DNA of 64,000 nucleotides. Origin: Nostoc cf. commune SO-36. Lineage in GTDB: Bacteria > Cyanobacteriota > Cyanobacteriia > Cyanobacteriales > Nostocaceae. Location of the stretch: contig NZ_AP025732.1 in NCBI RefSeq assembly GCF_023734775.1, positions 6,198,501 through 6,262,500 on the forward strand, written 5' to 3'. A program made the position numbers and the translations under genes. Under the pieces are notes generated by a model, which saw only the letters and a list, made by a program, of their open reading frames with translations, made no database searches and was not told the origin of the DNA. Of the stretch, positions 56,404-64,000 are shown in pieces; the first letter of the stretch is position 1; every line of letters starts with the position of its first letter.

Positions 56404-58486
56404 TCAACTATAGTAAGCTAATAGATTGCTATAAGCCGCCTCGATTTTTTGCAACTGAGATATTACATCTTCTTGCAATTTTTTTAAGCGGTTAAACTCA
56501 CCCTCACGATTGATTTCACGGGTTTGTTTTTTGCTTGACTAAATTATCTAATTCAGATTTGCGAGAGATAATATCATCGTTAATCCGCTTACCCACTTCT
56601 CTTTCGTAAGAATCAAAACACTCTTTCACGGCACTGTATACAACCTGAGATTGCTCGTGTGCAATTTGTGGTAGATGTTTTACTAACTCTTTCTTCGCTG
56701 TTTTAACTAACTCTTTACGCGCTTGATCTGCTTGTAAAAATCCGACTCCTAAACCTAGCAATGCAAACCCGATTGGGCCAAGGAAAACACCTGTCACTGC
56801 TGTAATTATGCCGCCAATACCAATTACAGTGAAGTAGTTTAACAAGATATTTTTCCAATCAAATCCAGCGCCGGCTAATGCAAAACCAGCAAGATTTCCT
56901 TTAGACAGTGATAACAATCCCATTGCCCATTTTGCCCAACCGGGAGAGTTATCTTCTTCAGCTGTAGTAGTGGTATGTACCTTTACGTCTTGTCCGGTGA
57001 GCTTTTCTGTAATTTGGTCTGTGATTTGATTGTAAGATGCGCCATATTGTGCAGCACTGCGAGAAAGTTCTTTAAAAGCTGCGTTAATATCTTTTTCAGC
57101 AGTTAATGTCCAAGCCGCAGATTTGTCGGTAATATATTGCTCAAAGGCTTTTTGCAGTGCGGTGTTAAATGCTTCTCGTTTACCACGACTGAGAAAATCA
57201 AACAGATTTAATTCTGGCTGATAGCGTAAGAAATCGTTTTCAAAGGTATTACCTAAGTTTAAAACGTAGCTGCGGAAAGATTCAGAAATAGTTCTTGCTT
57301 GAGTATCTCTGGTATTGATAATTTCTTTTTGAAATTCGTCTCGAATACCTGTGAGTTTGTTAAACTCTGGTTCCACTGAATCAATCCGTTTTTTTAATTC
57401 ATTTACATCTTGATCGAGTAATGGTATCCGCCTTGCAACTGCTTCACGGGTATGGTTACAAGCTTGTCTTGCTAAGGTTCTGACTTGACGAAGTTCTGCG
57501 ATCGCACGTTCTCTGGTAAGAAATGTATTAAGGGCTTCCATAAACTTCGGAAAGCCAGTCCCGTCTAAATCAGCTTGCGGGTTCTTCAACCGTCGTCTGA
57601 GTGCTTGAATTGACGAAAGCTCAAACACCCTTTCGTCATAAATATTCTGACCTTCTACAGTACAATATTCTGCTAAATTGGCGTTAAATACTTGCCGTAA
57701 TCTATTCTCCGATGCTTGTAATTCTTCGACATCATCAGGATCAATCAATGATTCCCGCACCTGATCCCAAGCGTTAACTAAAAAGAAAACCGTCAAACCC
57801 CGACCTTTGATATAGTTTTCTAGGTAGCGACGCTCACCCAAGGTACAAGGTTGAGAAGCTCTCATCACAAACAAAATTGCATGGCAGTTATTTACATAAC
57901 CCAAAGATAATTCGTTTCGCGCTTCTGTATCATTCAATCCTGGACTATCGACAATTTCAATTCCCTTTTCTAGTAGCGTTAAAGGATACTCAACTACTGC
58001 ATAATCAACATCAGGAAAGGCTTGTTTTTTCTCCTGCTCTAGTTTTTTAGCTTCAGCCGGGTCAATGGTATATTTATATTTAAAGTTTTGAAAATCTAGC
58101 TGTTGTGGGCTTTTTCCATCATTAAAATGAATGGTGACTTTCTTTTCTGGCCCATAGCGTAAAACTGTTAAAACTGCTGTACAAGGGTTAACATCGCTCG
58201 GTAATAAATTTTCACCAATCAAAGCGTTAAGAAAGGTACTTTTTCCCCGCTTCATATCGCCCAATACCAAAAGGCGAAATACACCTTGGCGGAGGTTTTT
58301 ACTAGCTATTGTAATATCTTCAATATCTCGCTCTAAACTGAGCTTTCCTGATGAAGAATCTCCAGCCAACTCAGCTTGATTAATTGTTTCAGCCAGTTTA
58401 CTTAAACATACAGACATCTCCGATCGCACTTGAGCAACCCGCTCTAAATCTTGGATAAATCTATCAGTTGTTGCCTGATAACTCAT
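56404..58486 (-). pseudogene. Dynamin-like GTPase, frameshift near the 3' end
   Basis: The GTPase domain (P-loop 'GDMKRGKSTFLNAL', G3 'VDSPGLNDTE') is followed by a long coiled-coil/helical stalk. A hydrophobic hairpin ('VIGIGGIITAVTGVFLGPIG') lies near residue 570. The frame stops at 56516 after 'VKQKTNP', but a run of three C on the coding strand (56520-56522) is one too many. With two, it continues 'KTNREINREGEFNRLKKL' to a stop at 56404, giving about 693 residues with a helical tail. This looks like the native end. The truncated form lacks only about 37 residues, so function may persist. Its neighbour at 58503 is 16 bases upstream. Confidence 0.85.
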
Positions 58487-58502
58487 AAAAATTACACCTT
58501 AA

Positions 58503-58844
58503 TTAAAGATTGGTTTTTTTAGATTCCAAAAATAGTTTGTAAGACATCCATCCCAGCGCACCAACAATAATAAACCCAGCCAATACTGAGGCTATTCTTA
58601 CTGCAACTAGCGTTACCACACCAAGAGCAAACAGCTTTCCACCCAGAATTAGTTTTTTCATCCAAGGTTTCTGATCTGGTTGATGCTTCACGGTTTGATG
58701 AAAAGCCGCGTCGGTAGCATGGATATCAGTTTCCATTTCCCGAAGTCGTAATTCAACTTCTCGTTCTCGTAATGTGCGTTCTCGGTGTTCAAGTTCTTTT
58801 TGGCGATGCCTACGGCGGGCTTCGCCTACACTTTCAGATGTCAT
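58503..58844 (-). CDS. Small coiled-coil membrane protein, 113 residues
   Basis: The N-terminal part (about 1-50) is a highly charged coiled coil ('RRRHRQKELEHRERTLRERE'). It is followed by one or two membrane helices ('GGKLFALGVVTLVAVRIASV', 'AGFIIVGALGWMSYKLF'). It lies 16 bases upstream of the dynamin-like gene in the same direction, so the two form an operon and may act together on membranes. No known family is recognised. Confidence 0.72.
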   Translation of the reverse strand: MTSESVGEARRRHRQKELEHRERTLREREVELRLREMETDIHATDAAFHQTVKHQPDQKPWMKKLILGGKLFALGVVTLVAVRIASVLAGFIIVGALGWMSYKLFLESKKTNL

Positions 58845-59047
58845 CGATATCTGCTCCGTCTAAGACTAAGAAAAGATGTCAGCATTTACTCGTTAATCAT
58901 GCTGTATCGTAACTCACGTAAATATTTTAAAACCCCAGTAAAATTACTATTTCGATTTGATCTTTACCCCCTTAAAAAGGGGGTCGCTGCAGGCGGGGGG
59001 ATCTTATCCAAACCGTATTAGGTGTAATGATGCCTACTTATCGCTCA

Positions 59048-59440
59048 TTACATTGTCTGTGTAGCAGCCGCTCTTGAGTCTGCGGTGGTTTTTAACCGGG
59101 TAATGGTGGCTTTACGAATGCGATCGCTTTTGCGTACCCCGCCTGTCATTTCGTATTCCCGGCTATCTTTGCCATACTTCAACACCACACCACTAACTAA
59201 GCGTTCTGAGGTTTCGCAAATGCTCTTTTCAAGGGTTTCTATTTTTGCCTTTGCCGAATCAAGGGCAGTTAGCATCATATTATACTGGTCTATCTGGTTG
59301 CGGAGTTGTCCAGTTAACTGGATTAAATTGTCTAAACTCATAGAATTACCAAAGTCAAGACTGGAATCAATCGATTTAAATCCGATTACTCTCTTTTCGG
59401 TTTTTTCTAGCACGGAAGAGCTTCTTTGTTTGCGTGGCAT
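59048..59440 (-). CDS. Hypothetical coiled-coil protein, 130 residues
   Basis: The ATG at 59440 gives 'MPRKQRSSSVLEKTEKR', a basic N-terminus. A helical region follows ('LIQLTGQLRNQIDQYNMMLT', 'DSAKAKIETLEKSICE'), and then a basic C-terminal part 'GGVRKSDRIRKATITRLK'. The longer frame to 59518 has no support. It may bind nucleic acid, judging by charge, but I recognise no family. Confidence 0.6.
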   Translation of the reverse strand: MPRKQRSSSVLEKTEKRVIGFKSIDSSLDFGNSMSLDNLIQLTGQLRNQIDQYNMMLTALDSAKAKIETLEKSICETSERLVSGVVLKYGKDSREYEMTGGVRKSDRIRKATITRLKTTADSRAAATQTM

Positions 59441-59597
59441 CAATCTATGCTTTTTACTAAACTTTATCTTTCTAGAGTGTCTCAATGGGACAATGTAGCG
59501 GTTCAGTAAAGTTTGCAAAAATAGGTGTTTTTTTTAATAAGATTAGATTGCTAGCTCAGTAATTGCACGATGCTAGACAAGAAAACGTTGAGAATAA

Positions 59598-59828
59598 ACT
59601 TGTGTTCTGACAGAATGGACTTGCGTTCTGACAGAATGGACTTGTGTTCTGACAGAATGGACTTGTGTTCTGACAGAATGGACTTGTGTTCTGACAGAAT
59701 GGACTTGTGTTCTGACAGAATGGACTTGCGTTCTGACAGAATGAACTTGTGTTGTGACAGAATGGACTTGCGTTCTGACAGAATAGACTTGCGTTCTGGC
59801 AGAATGGACTTGCGTTCTGAACGAATAA
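59598..59828. repeat. 21-bp tandem repeat, eleven units
   Basis: The unit ACTTGTGTTCTGACAGAATG+G repeats eleven times in exact 21-base phase, with T/C changes at one site (TTGTG/TTGCG). It sits between the gene at 59048 and a TIR element at 59858, upstream of the CHAT gene. All frames are open, but no gene is supported. Confidence 0.9.
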
Positions 59829-59857
59829 GGTTTGCCACCATCTGTCCAGATTTTATA

Positions 59858-59950
59858 TAGGACTTACGCAAACTCTACGATTCTTGGCGTTCTTGGCGTT
59901 CTTGGCGGTTCGACAAATTAAGGTTTTTAGCACTTTTTGCGTAAGTCCTA
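59858..59950. repeat. TIR element (TAGGACTTACGCAA family), copy 3
   Basis: TAGGACTTACGCAAA and TTTTTGCGTAAGTCCTA are inverted ends. The interior differs from copies 1 and 2 and contains three TTCTTGGCG repeats. It lies 100 bases before the CHAT gene start. Confidence 0.78.
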
Positions 59951-60083
59951 TTATAGTTGAACTGCGATCGCATCAGTGCAGTATCTTCGCCAGTCATGCG
60001 ATTAGTACTAGCTTATTGACGAGAATTTCGGGAAAAAGGAGATAATACGGTGAAGGTTACTGTGGAAACTCTTGCTGTCAGCC

Positions 60084-62306
60084 ATGCCCCTAAATTTTAC
60101 CTTCGCCCTCAGTCAACAGCAAACTTTTGAATTGCGCTGTGATTATGGCTCACGTCGCCTGGATAAAACGGAGTTGGCAGCACTCATTGATTTGTCTGAG
60201 CAAAATTACTATGCTCAACAACGAGATTATTTACCCTATCTCACCCAGTTGGGACGGCAACTTTATCAATGGCTGGATGGTAAAGAAGGTTGGTTGAGAA
60301 AGGCGCTGGATGAGGCGGATGAGCAAACGATTAATCTAGATTTGATTAAAACCAGCGAAGCGCAGGGGTTGAACCCAGAAACAGAAGGGGTGGCCTTGGG
60401 TTTGGCACATTTGCCTTGGGAATTGCTACATGATGGTGCAGGGTTTTTACTGCAACGTCAAAATATCTCCGTTTTACCAGTGCGTTCTGTGCAGCAGCGT
60501 CAAACCCAAATCATTGGCGTGCAAAATCGCCCCTTGCGCTTGCTGTTTATGGCGACTTCACCCGAAGATCCGAGAGTTCCGCCACTAGGGTTTGAGCAGG
60601 AAGAAGCGAATATTTTGCAAGCAACTAAGGATCAACCCTTGGCGTTGATTGTTGAGGAAAGCGGCTCGATTGCAGAGTTGGCTAATTTGGTGAAATCCTA
60701 TCCAGAAGACTATTTTGATGTCTTTCACCTCACGGGACACGGGATAATTTACACCAAAAATTACAGCTTTTTGCTGCCAAAAGGTGCAACACTCCCAGAT
60801 AATACACCTTGCTTTATCACTGAGGATGAAGTGGGGAATATACAACTTACTACCGTCAATGATTTAGCTAGAGCCTTTCGGGGACGCTGGCCGCGTGTAA
60901 CTTTTCTCTCTGGCTGTCATACGGGACAGGTTGCTAATAAAGGGACAGTACCATCGATGGCGCAAGCGTTGGTGAAAGCTGGGGCAGGTATAGTTTTAGG
61001 TTGGGCGCGTCCGGTGTATGACCGCACGGGTATTGTAGCAGCACAGGCACTTTATCAAGCTTTGGCGACAGGGGCAACTGTTGAAGAAGCAGTCAAAGCG
61101 GCGCAGCAGAAGATGATTGACGAAGAATGCACCGACTGGCATCTGTTGCGGATGTATCGGGATACGCGCCCTATTAACCAACTGGTGACACCTCTGAGAA
61201 CAAAAAATCGTGAAAGGCTGACGTTTACAGCGCCAGAGCAAGAATTTCTGGATGAGAATAATCTAGTTAAAGTTGCCAGTCGCTTTGAATTTGTCGGACG
61301 CAGACGACCTTTGCAACGATGTCTCAAGGCTTTGCAAGAAACCAGCGACCAAATCGGCGTGTTTATTGCCGGGATGGGGGGACTGGGGAAAAGTACTCTG
61401 GCGGCGCGGTTATGTACGCGGGTGCAGATGCAGCGTGATAATTTTGCGCGAGTTGTGTTGATTGGGCCTTTGGATGAGATAGGTTTGCTGACTAAGCTTT
61501 CTAATAAGTTTGAGCGGTTTGCAGATGTGCCCGCACTTTTGAACGAACCAAAGGTGTCTCTGAAAGGACGGTTGCAAAACTTTTTTGCAGCAATAGAAAA
61601 AAAACACAACCAACCCTTGCTGTTGGTGCTGGATGACTTTGAGCAAAATATCCCCGTTAAAGATGGCTCACTGCGGATGACGGCGGAAGCTTACGAGATT
61701 TTAGGGGCGATTTGTGCGGCATTGGAGGAAAACGGGGCAGAAAGTCGCCTGATTGTCACCTGTCGCTATTTGAAAGAAGATACTTTGCCACCTCATCGTC
61801 TGCATTTGGAATCTTTGGCAGGGATGAGCAGCAGTGATATTGATAAAATCTGCTTTCCCTTAGATAAAGAAGTTAGGCAACAGTTAAAAACTCAGAGGAT
61901 TATCCACATTGCTGATGGTAATCCCCGGTTGCTGAAGTGGTTGTTAGAGGTGATTCAGCAACCAGGAATAGGGGCGGATGAATTATTGAATCGGCTGGAG
62001 GCAACTGAGCAGAAATTCCGCGAAAATATCTTGGCACAAACTCTGCTGGATGCTTTAGAACCGGAAGAACAAAAGTTTCTTGCACGGTTAAGTGTGTTTC
62101 AATTGCCCGTTACTGTTGAAATCATTAACGCCATCTCCCCCTCTGTTGCTTTTCTGCAAAAGTTTGTCAGCCTCAGCTTAGTTGAGTCTGCCACCACTCA
62201 CCCCACTCAGTCAGCTAATTATCGGGTGACGACAATTTTAGAATCGTTGCTAGAAACAGTGTTGATTCAGGAAGAATGGCAAGCAACCGCAACAGCAAGC
62301 GGTTAG
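60084..62306 (+). CDS. CHAT-domain protease fused to STAND-type NTPase (TPR part follows out of frame)
   Basis: From ATG 60084 the product begins with a CHAT (caspase-HetF-associated) domain (about 90-340). Its dyad His219 ('HLTGHG') and Cys278 ('FLSGCHTG') is intact. A P-loop NTPase follows, with Walker A 'GMGGLGKSTLAARL', Walker B 'LLLVLDDFEQ' and sensor 'RLIVTCRYLK'. A helical region with 'NPRLLKWLLEV' comes next. The frame ends at 62306, but homologous sequence continues in other frames into TPR repeats. A GTG at 60050 with AAGGAG upstream could be the true start: a CCCC run (60087-60090) is one base long, and with three C it reads 'TLAVSHALNFTFALSQQQ' in frame. The layout predicts a sensor-activated protease, as in STAND immune proteins. 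Confidence 0.9.
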   Translation: MPLNFTFALSQQQTFELRCDYGSRRLDKTELAALIDLSEQNYYAQQRDYLPYLTQLGRQLYQWLDGKEGWLRKALDEADEQTINLDLIKTSEAQGLNPETEGVALGLAHLPWELLHDGAGFLLQRQNISVLPVRSVQQRQTQIIGVQNRPLRLLFMATSPEDPRVPPLGFEQEEANILQATKDQPLALIVEESGSIAELANLVKSYPEDYFDVFHLTGHGIIYTKNYSFLLPKGATLPDNTPCFITEDEVGNIQLTTVNDLARAFRGRWPRVTFLSGCHTGQVANKGTVPSMAQALVKAGAGIVLGWARPVYDRTGIVAAQALYQALATGATVEEAVKAAQQKMIDEECTDWHLLRMYRDTRPINQLVTPLRTKNRERLTFTAPEQEFLDENNLVKVASRFEFVGRRRPLQRCLKALQETSDQIGVFIAGMGGLGKSTLAARLCTRVQMQRDNFARVVLIGPLDEIGLLTKLSNKFERFADVPALLNEPKVSLKGRLQNFFAAIEKKHNQPLLLVLDDFEQNIPVKDGSLRMTAEAYEILGAICAALEENGAESRLIVTCRYLKEDTLPPHRLHLESLAGMSSSDIDKICFPLDKEVRQQLKTQRIIHIADGNPRLLKWLLEVIQQPGIGADELLNRLEATEQKFRENILAQTLLDALEPEEQKFLARLSVFQLPVTVEIINAISPSVAFLQKFVSLSLVESATTHPTQSANYRVTTILESLLETVLIQEEWQATATASG

Positions 62307-64000
62307 GCAAATCCATCAAGTTTGGTGGGAGGAAAATGACAACCGCACGGAAGTAGAAGGACTGGAAATTGTGCGCTTGGGATTACTGGCAATGAGAACA
62401 GGAAATTGCTGTCAGCATTGGGCATAGGATTGCAAACAATTGGGTGAGCAATTCCCGCTTTGTGGAAGCTTTTGATTTGTGTAAGCAAGTTCTGGCAGTT
62501 TTTCAAGACTACCGCATCTTGGGAACCATTGCCCGTGCTGAAGCGGTTTTGGGTTTTGTGCAAGAGGCTGTTACTCATTATCAGCAAGCTTTAGACTTTT
62601 GCCCTGAAGAGGAATTAATAAGAAAAGCGGCTACCCTAACAACATGGCAGGAGTAATCGCCCAACAAGGGGACATCCCAAAAGCGATCGCACTCTGGGAG
62701 CCAATCCTTGGAAATAGATGAGCAGATTGGCGATGTCAAAGGTAAAGCCACTACCCTGGGCAACATGGCACAGGTAATTTACCAACAAGGGGACATCCCA
62801 AAAGCGATCCGCACTCTGGGAGCAATCCTTGTGGAAATATTTGAGCAGATTGGCGATGTCTTTGGTAAAGCCGCTACCCTCAACAACATGGCACAGGTAA
62901 TTGCCGACCAAGGGGACATCCCAAAAAGCGATCGCACTCTGGGAGCAATCCTTGGAGAATAGTATGAGCAGATTGGCGATGTCAAAGGTAAAGCCACTAC
63001 CCTCATACAACATGGCACAGGTTAATTGCCGACCAAGGAGACATCCCAAAACGCGACTCGCTACTCTCGGGAGCAAGACTTGAAAAAATATTTGAGCAGA
63101 TTGGCGATGTCAAAGCGTAAAGCCGCTACCCTCAACAACATGGCAGGGGTATTCGCCCAACAAGGGGACATCCCAAAAGCGATCGCACTCTGGGAGCAAT
63201 CCTTGGAAATAGATGAGCAGATTGGCGATGTCAAAGGTAAAGCCACTACCCTCAACAACATGGCAGGGGTATTCGCCCAACAAGGATTGCTCCCAAAAGC
63301 GATCGCACTCTGGGAGCAATCCTTGGAAATAAAGGAGCAGATTGGCGATGTCAAAGGTAAAGCCACTACCTTCAACAACATGGCACTGCAATTCGCCGAC
63401 CAAGGGGACATCCCAAAAGCGATCGCACTCTGGGAGCAATCCTTGGAAATAACTGAGCAGATTGGCGATGTCTTTGGTAAAGCCGCTACCCTCAACAATA
63501 TGGCACAGGTAATTGCCGACCAAGGGGACATCCCAAAAGCGATCGCACTCTGGGAGCAATCCTTGGAAATAAACGAGCAGATTGGCAATGTCTTTGGTAA
63601 AGCCGCTACCCTCAACAACATGGCAGGGGTATTCGCCCAACAAGGGGACATCCCAAAAGCGATCGCACTCTGGGAGCAATCCTTGGAAATAAACGAGCAG
63701 ATTGGCAATGTCTTTGGTAAAGCCACTACCCTCAACAAAATGGCACAGGTAATTTACCAACAAGGGGACATCCCAAAAGCGATCGCACTCTGGGAGCAAG
63801 ACTTGGAAATAAACGAGCAGATTGGCAATGTCTTTGGTAAAGCCGCTACCCTCAACAACATGGCAGGGGTAATCGCCCAACAAGGGGACATCCCAAAAGC
63901 GATCGCACTCTGGGAGCAATCCTTGGAAATAACTGAGCAGATTGGCGATGTCAAAGGTAAAGCCACTACCCTGGGCAACATGGCACAAGTAATTTACCAA
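62307..64000 (+). pseudogene. TPR repeat array continuing the CHAT-STAND gene, frameshifted, 3' partial
   Basis: Homologous sequence continues after 62306 in shifting frames: 'VRQIHQVWWEENDNRTEVEG', then 'FVEAFDLCKQVLAVFQDY', then 120-bp (40-residue) TPR units of the type 'QQGDIPKAIALWEQSLEI' and 'EQIGDVKGKATTLNNMA'. About eleven units are visible, and from 63120 to the window end they are in perfect 120-base phase and in one open frame. Between 62290 and 63120 about ten indels, mostly insertions, break the frame. Each unit contains one HIP1 octamer. The repeats would form the ligand-sensing superhelix. Confidence 0.82.

Noticed and set aside
39033..59828. The tandem arrays as CRISPR arrays
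   Set aside because: Units are directly abutting with no variable spacers, and no cas gene is present.
59551..59871. Open frames on both strands through the 21-bp array at 59598
   Set aside because: Same reason: an artefact of a repeat period divisible by three.
61055..61609. 184-codon minus-strand frame inside the CHAT-STAND gene
   Set aside because: It is antisense to conserved CHAT and NTPase motifs; a shadow of the real frame.
62636..64000. Long minus-strand open frames opposite the TPR array (up to 296 codons)
   Set aside because: They are mirror frames of the 120-bp repeats; the plus-strand translation is clearly TPR and continues the CHAT gene.

Overview
The window looks like a chromosomal segment of a filamentous, heterocyst-type cyanobacterium of the Nostoc/Anabaena group. 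The evidence is the very frequent HIP1 octamer GCGATCGC, a chlorophyll-pathway geranylgeranyl reductase (chlP), a GH100 neutral invertase, a UPF0182 membrane protein, bacterial dynamin-like proteins, a CHAT-protease/STAND protein, heptanucleotide tandem repeats (CCAATGC/CCAATGA type), and many small palindromic elements with terminal inverted repeats (TIRs). No rRNA, tRNA or CRISPR array was recognised.

Layout. 1-2760 holds the 3' part of a CheA-type hybrid kinase. 2.8-9 kb has a vanadium-haloperoxidase/PAP2-type gene (frameshifted), a prolyl oligopeptidase and a VapBC-type toxin-antitoxin pair. 9-20 kb has an M16 peptidase, cysA, chlP, an ISAs1-type IS remnant sitting in a yefM-yoeB locus, and UPF0182. 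20-27 kb has invertase, a short-chain dehydrogenase, a lipobox-bearing methyltransferase and an amino-acid permease (frameshifted). 27-33 kb is repeat-rich, with secreted proteins of unknown function and a membrane-type MnSOD. 33-41 kb has an HDAC-like deacetylase, an FHA-PAS-GAF-GGDEF-EAL protein, a TpsB/FhaC transporter, a 21-bp tandem array inside a TIR element, and a SWIM-domain protein. 41-51 kb has lpdA (frameshifted)-trpC, a beta-carbonic anhydrase, a Pmp3-like peptide, SUI1/YciH, trpB, two CAP-domain proteins and a DEDD exonuclease. 51-64 kb has a rhodanese-like protein with 11-residue repeats, a double-DUF305 lipoprotein, two dynamin-like GTPases with a small coiled-coil membrane protein, a second 21-bp tandem array, and a CHAT-NTPase-TPR protein whose TPR array runs off the right edge.

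Two themes stand out. First, at least seven genes are broken by a single-base indel, mostly in a homopolymer, while the rest of each reading frame is intact. Insertion-biased indels also crowd 62.29-63.12 kb. This pattern fits residual sequencing or assembly error better than true decay, although I cannot prove that. Second, intergenic space is colonised by several non-coding TIR element families. They include a nested pair at 31.7-32.0 kb, a copy inside a transposase gene, and an element that carries a 21-bp tandem array. The most interesting protein system is the CHAT-STAND-TPR predicted protease at the right end, near the dynamin-like cluster.
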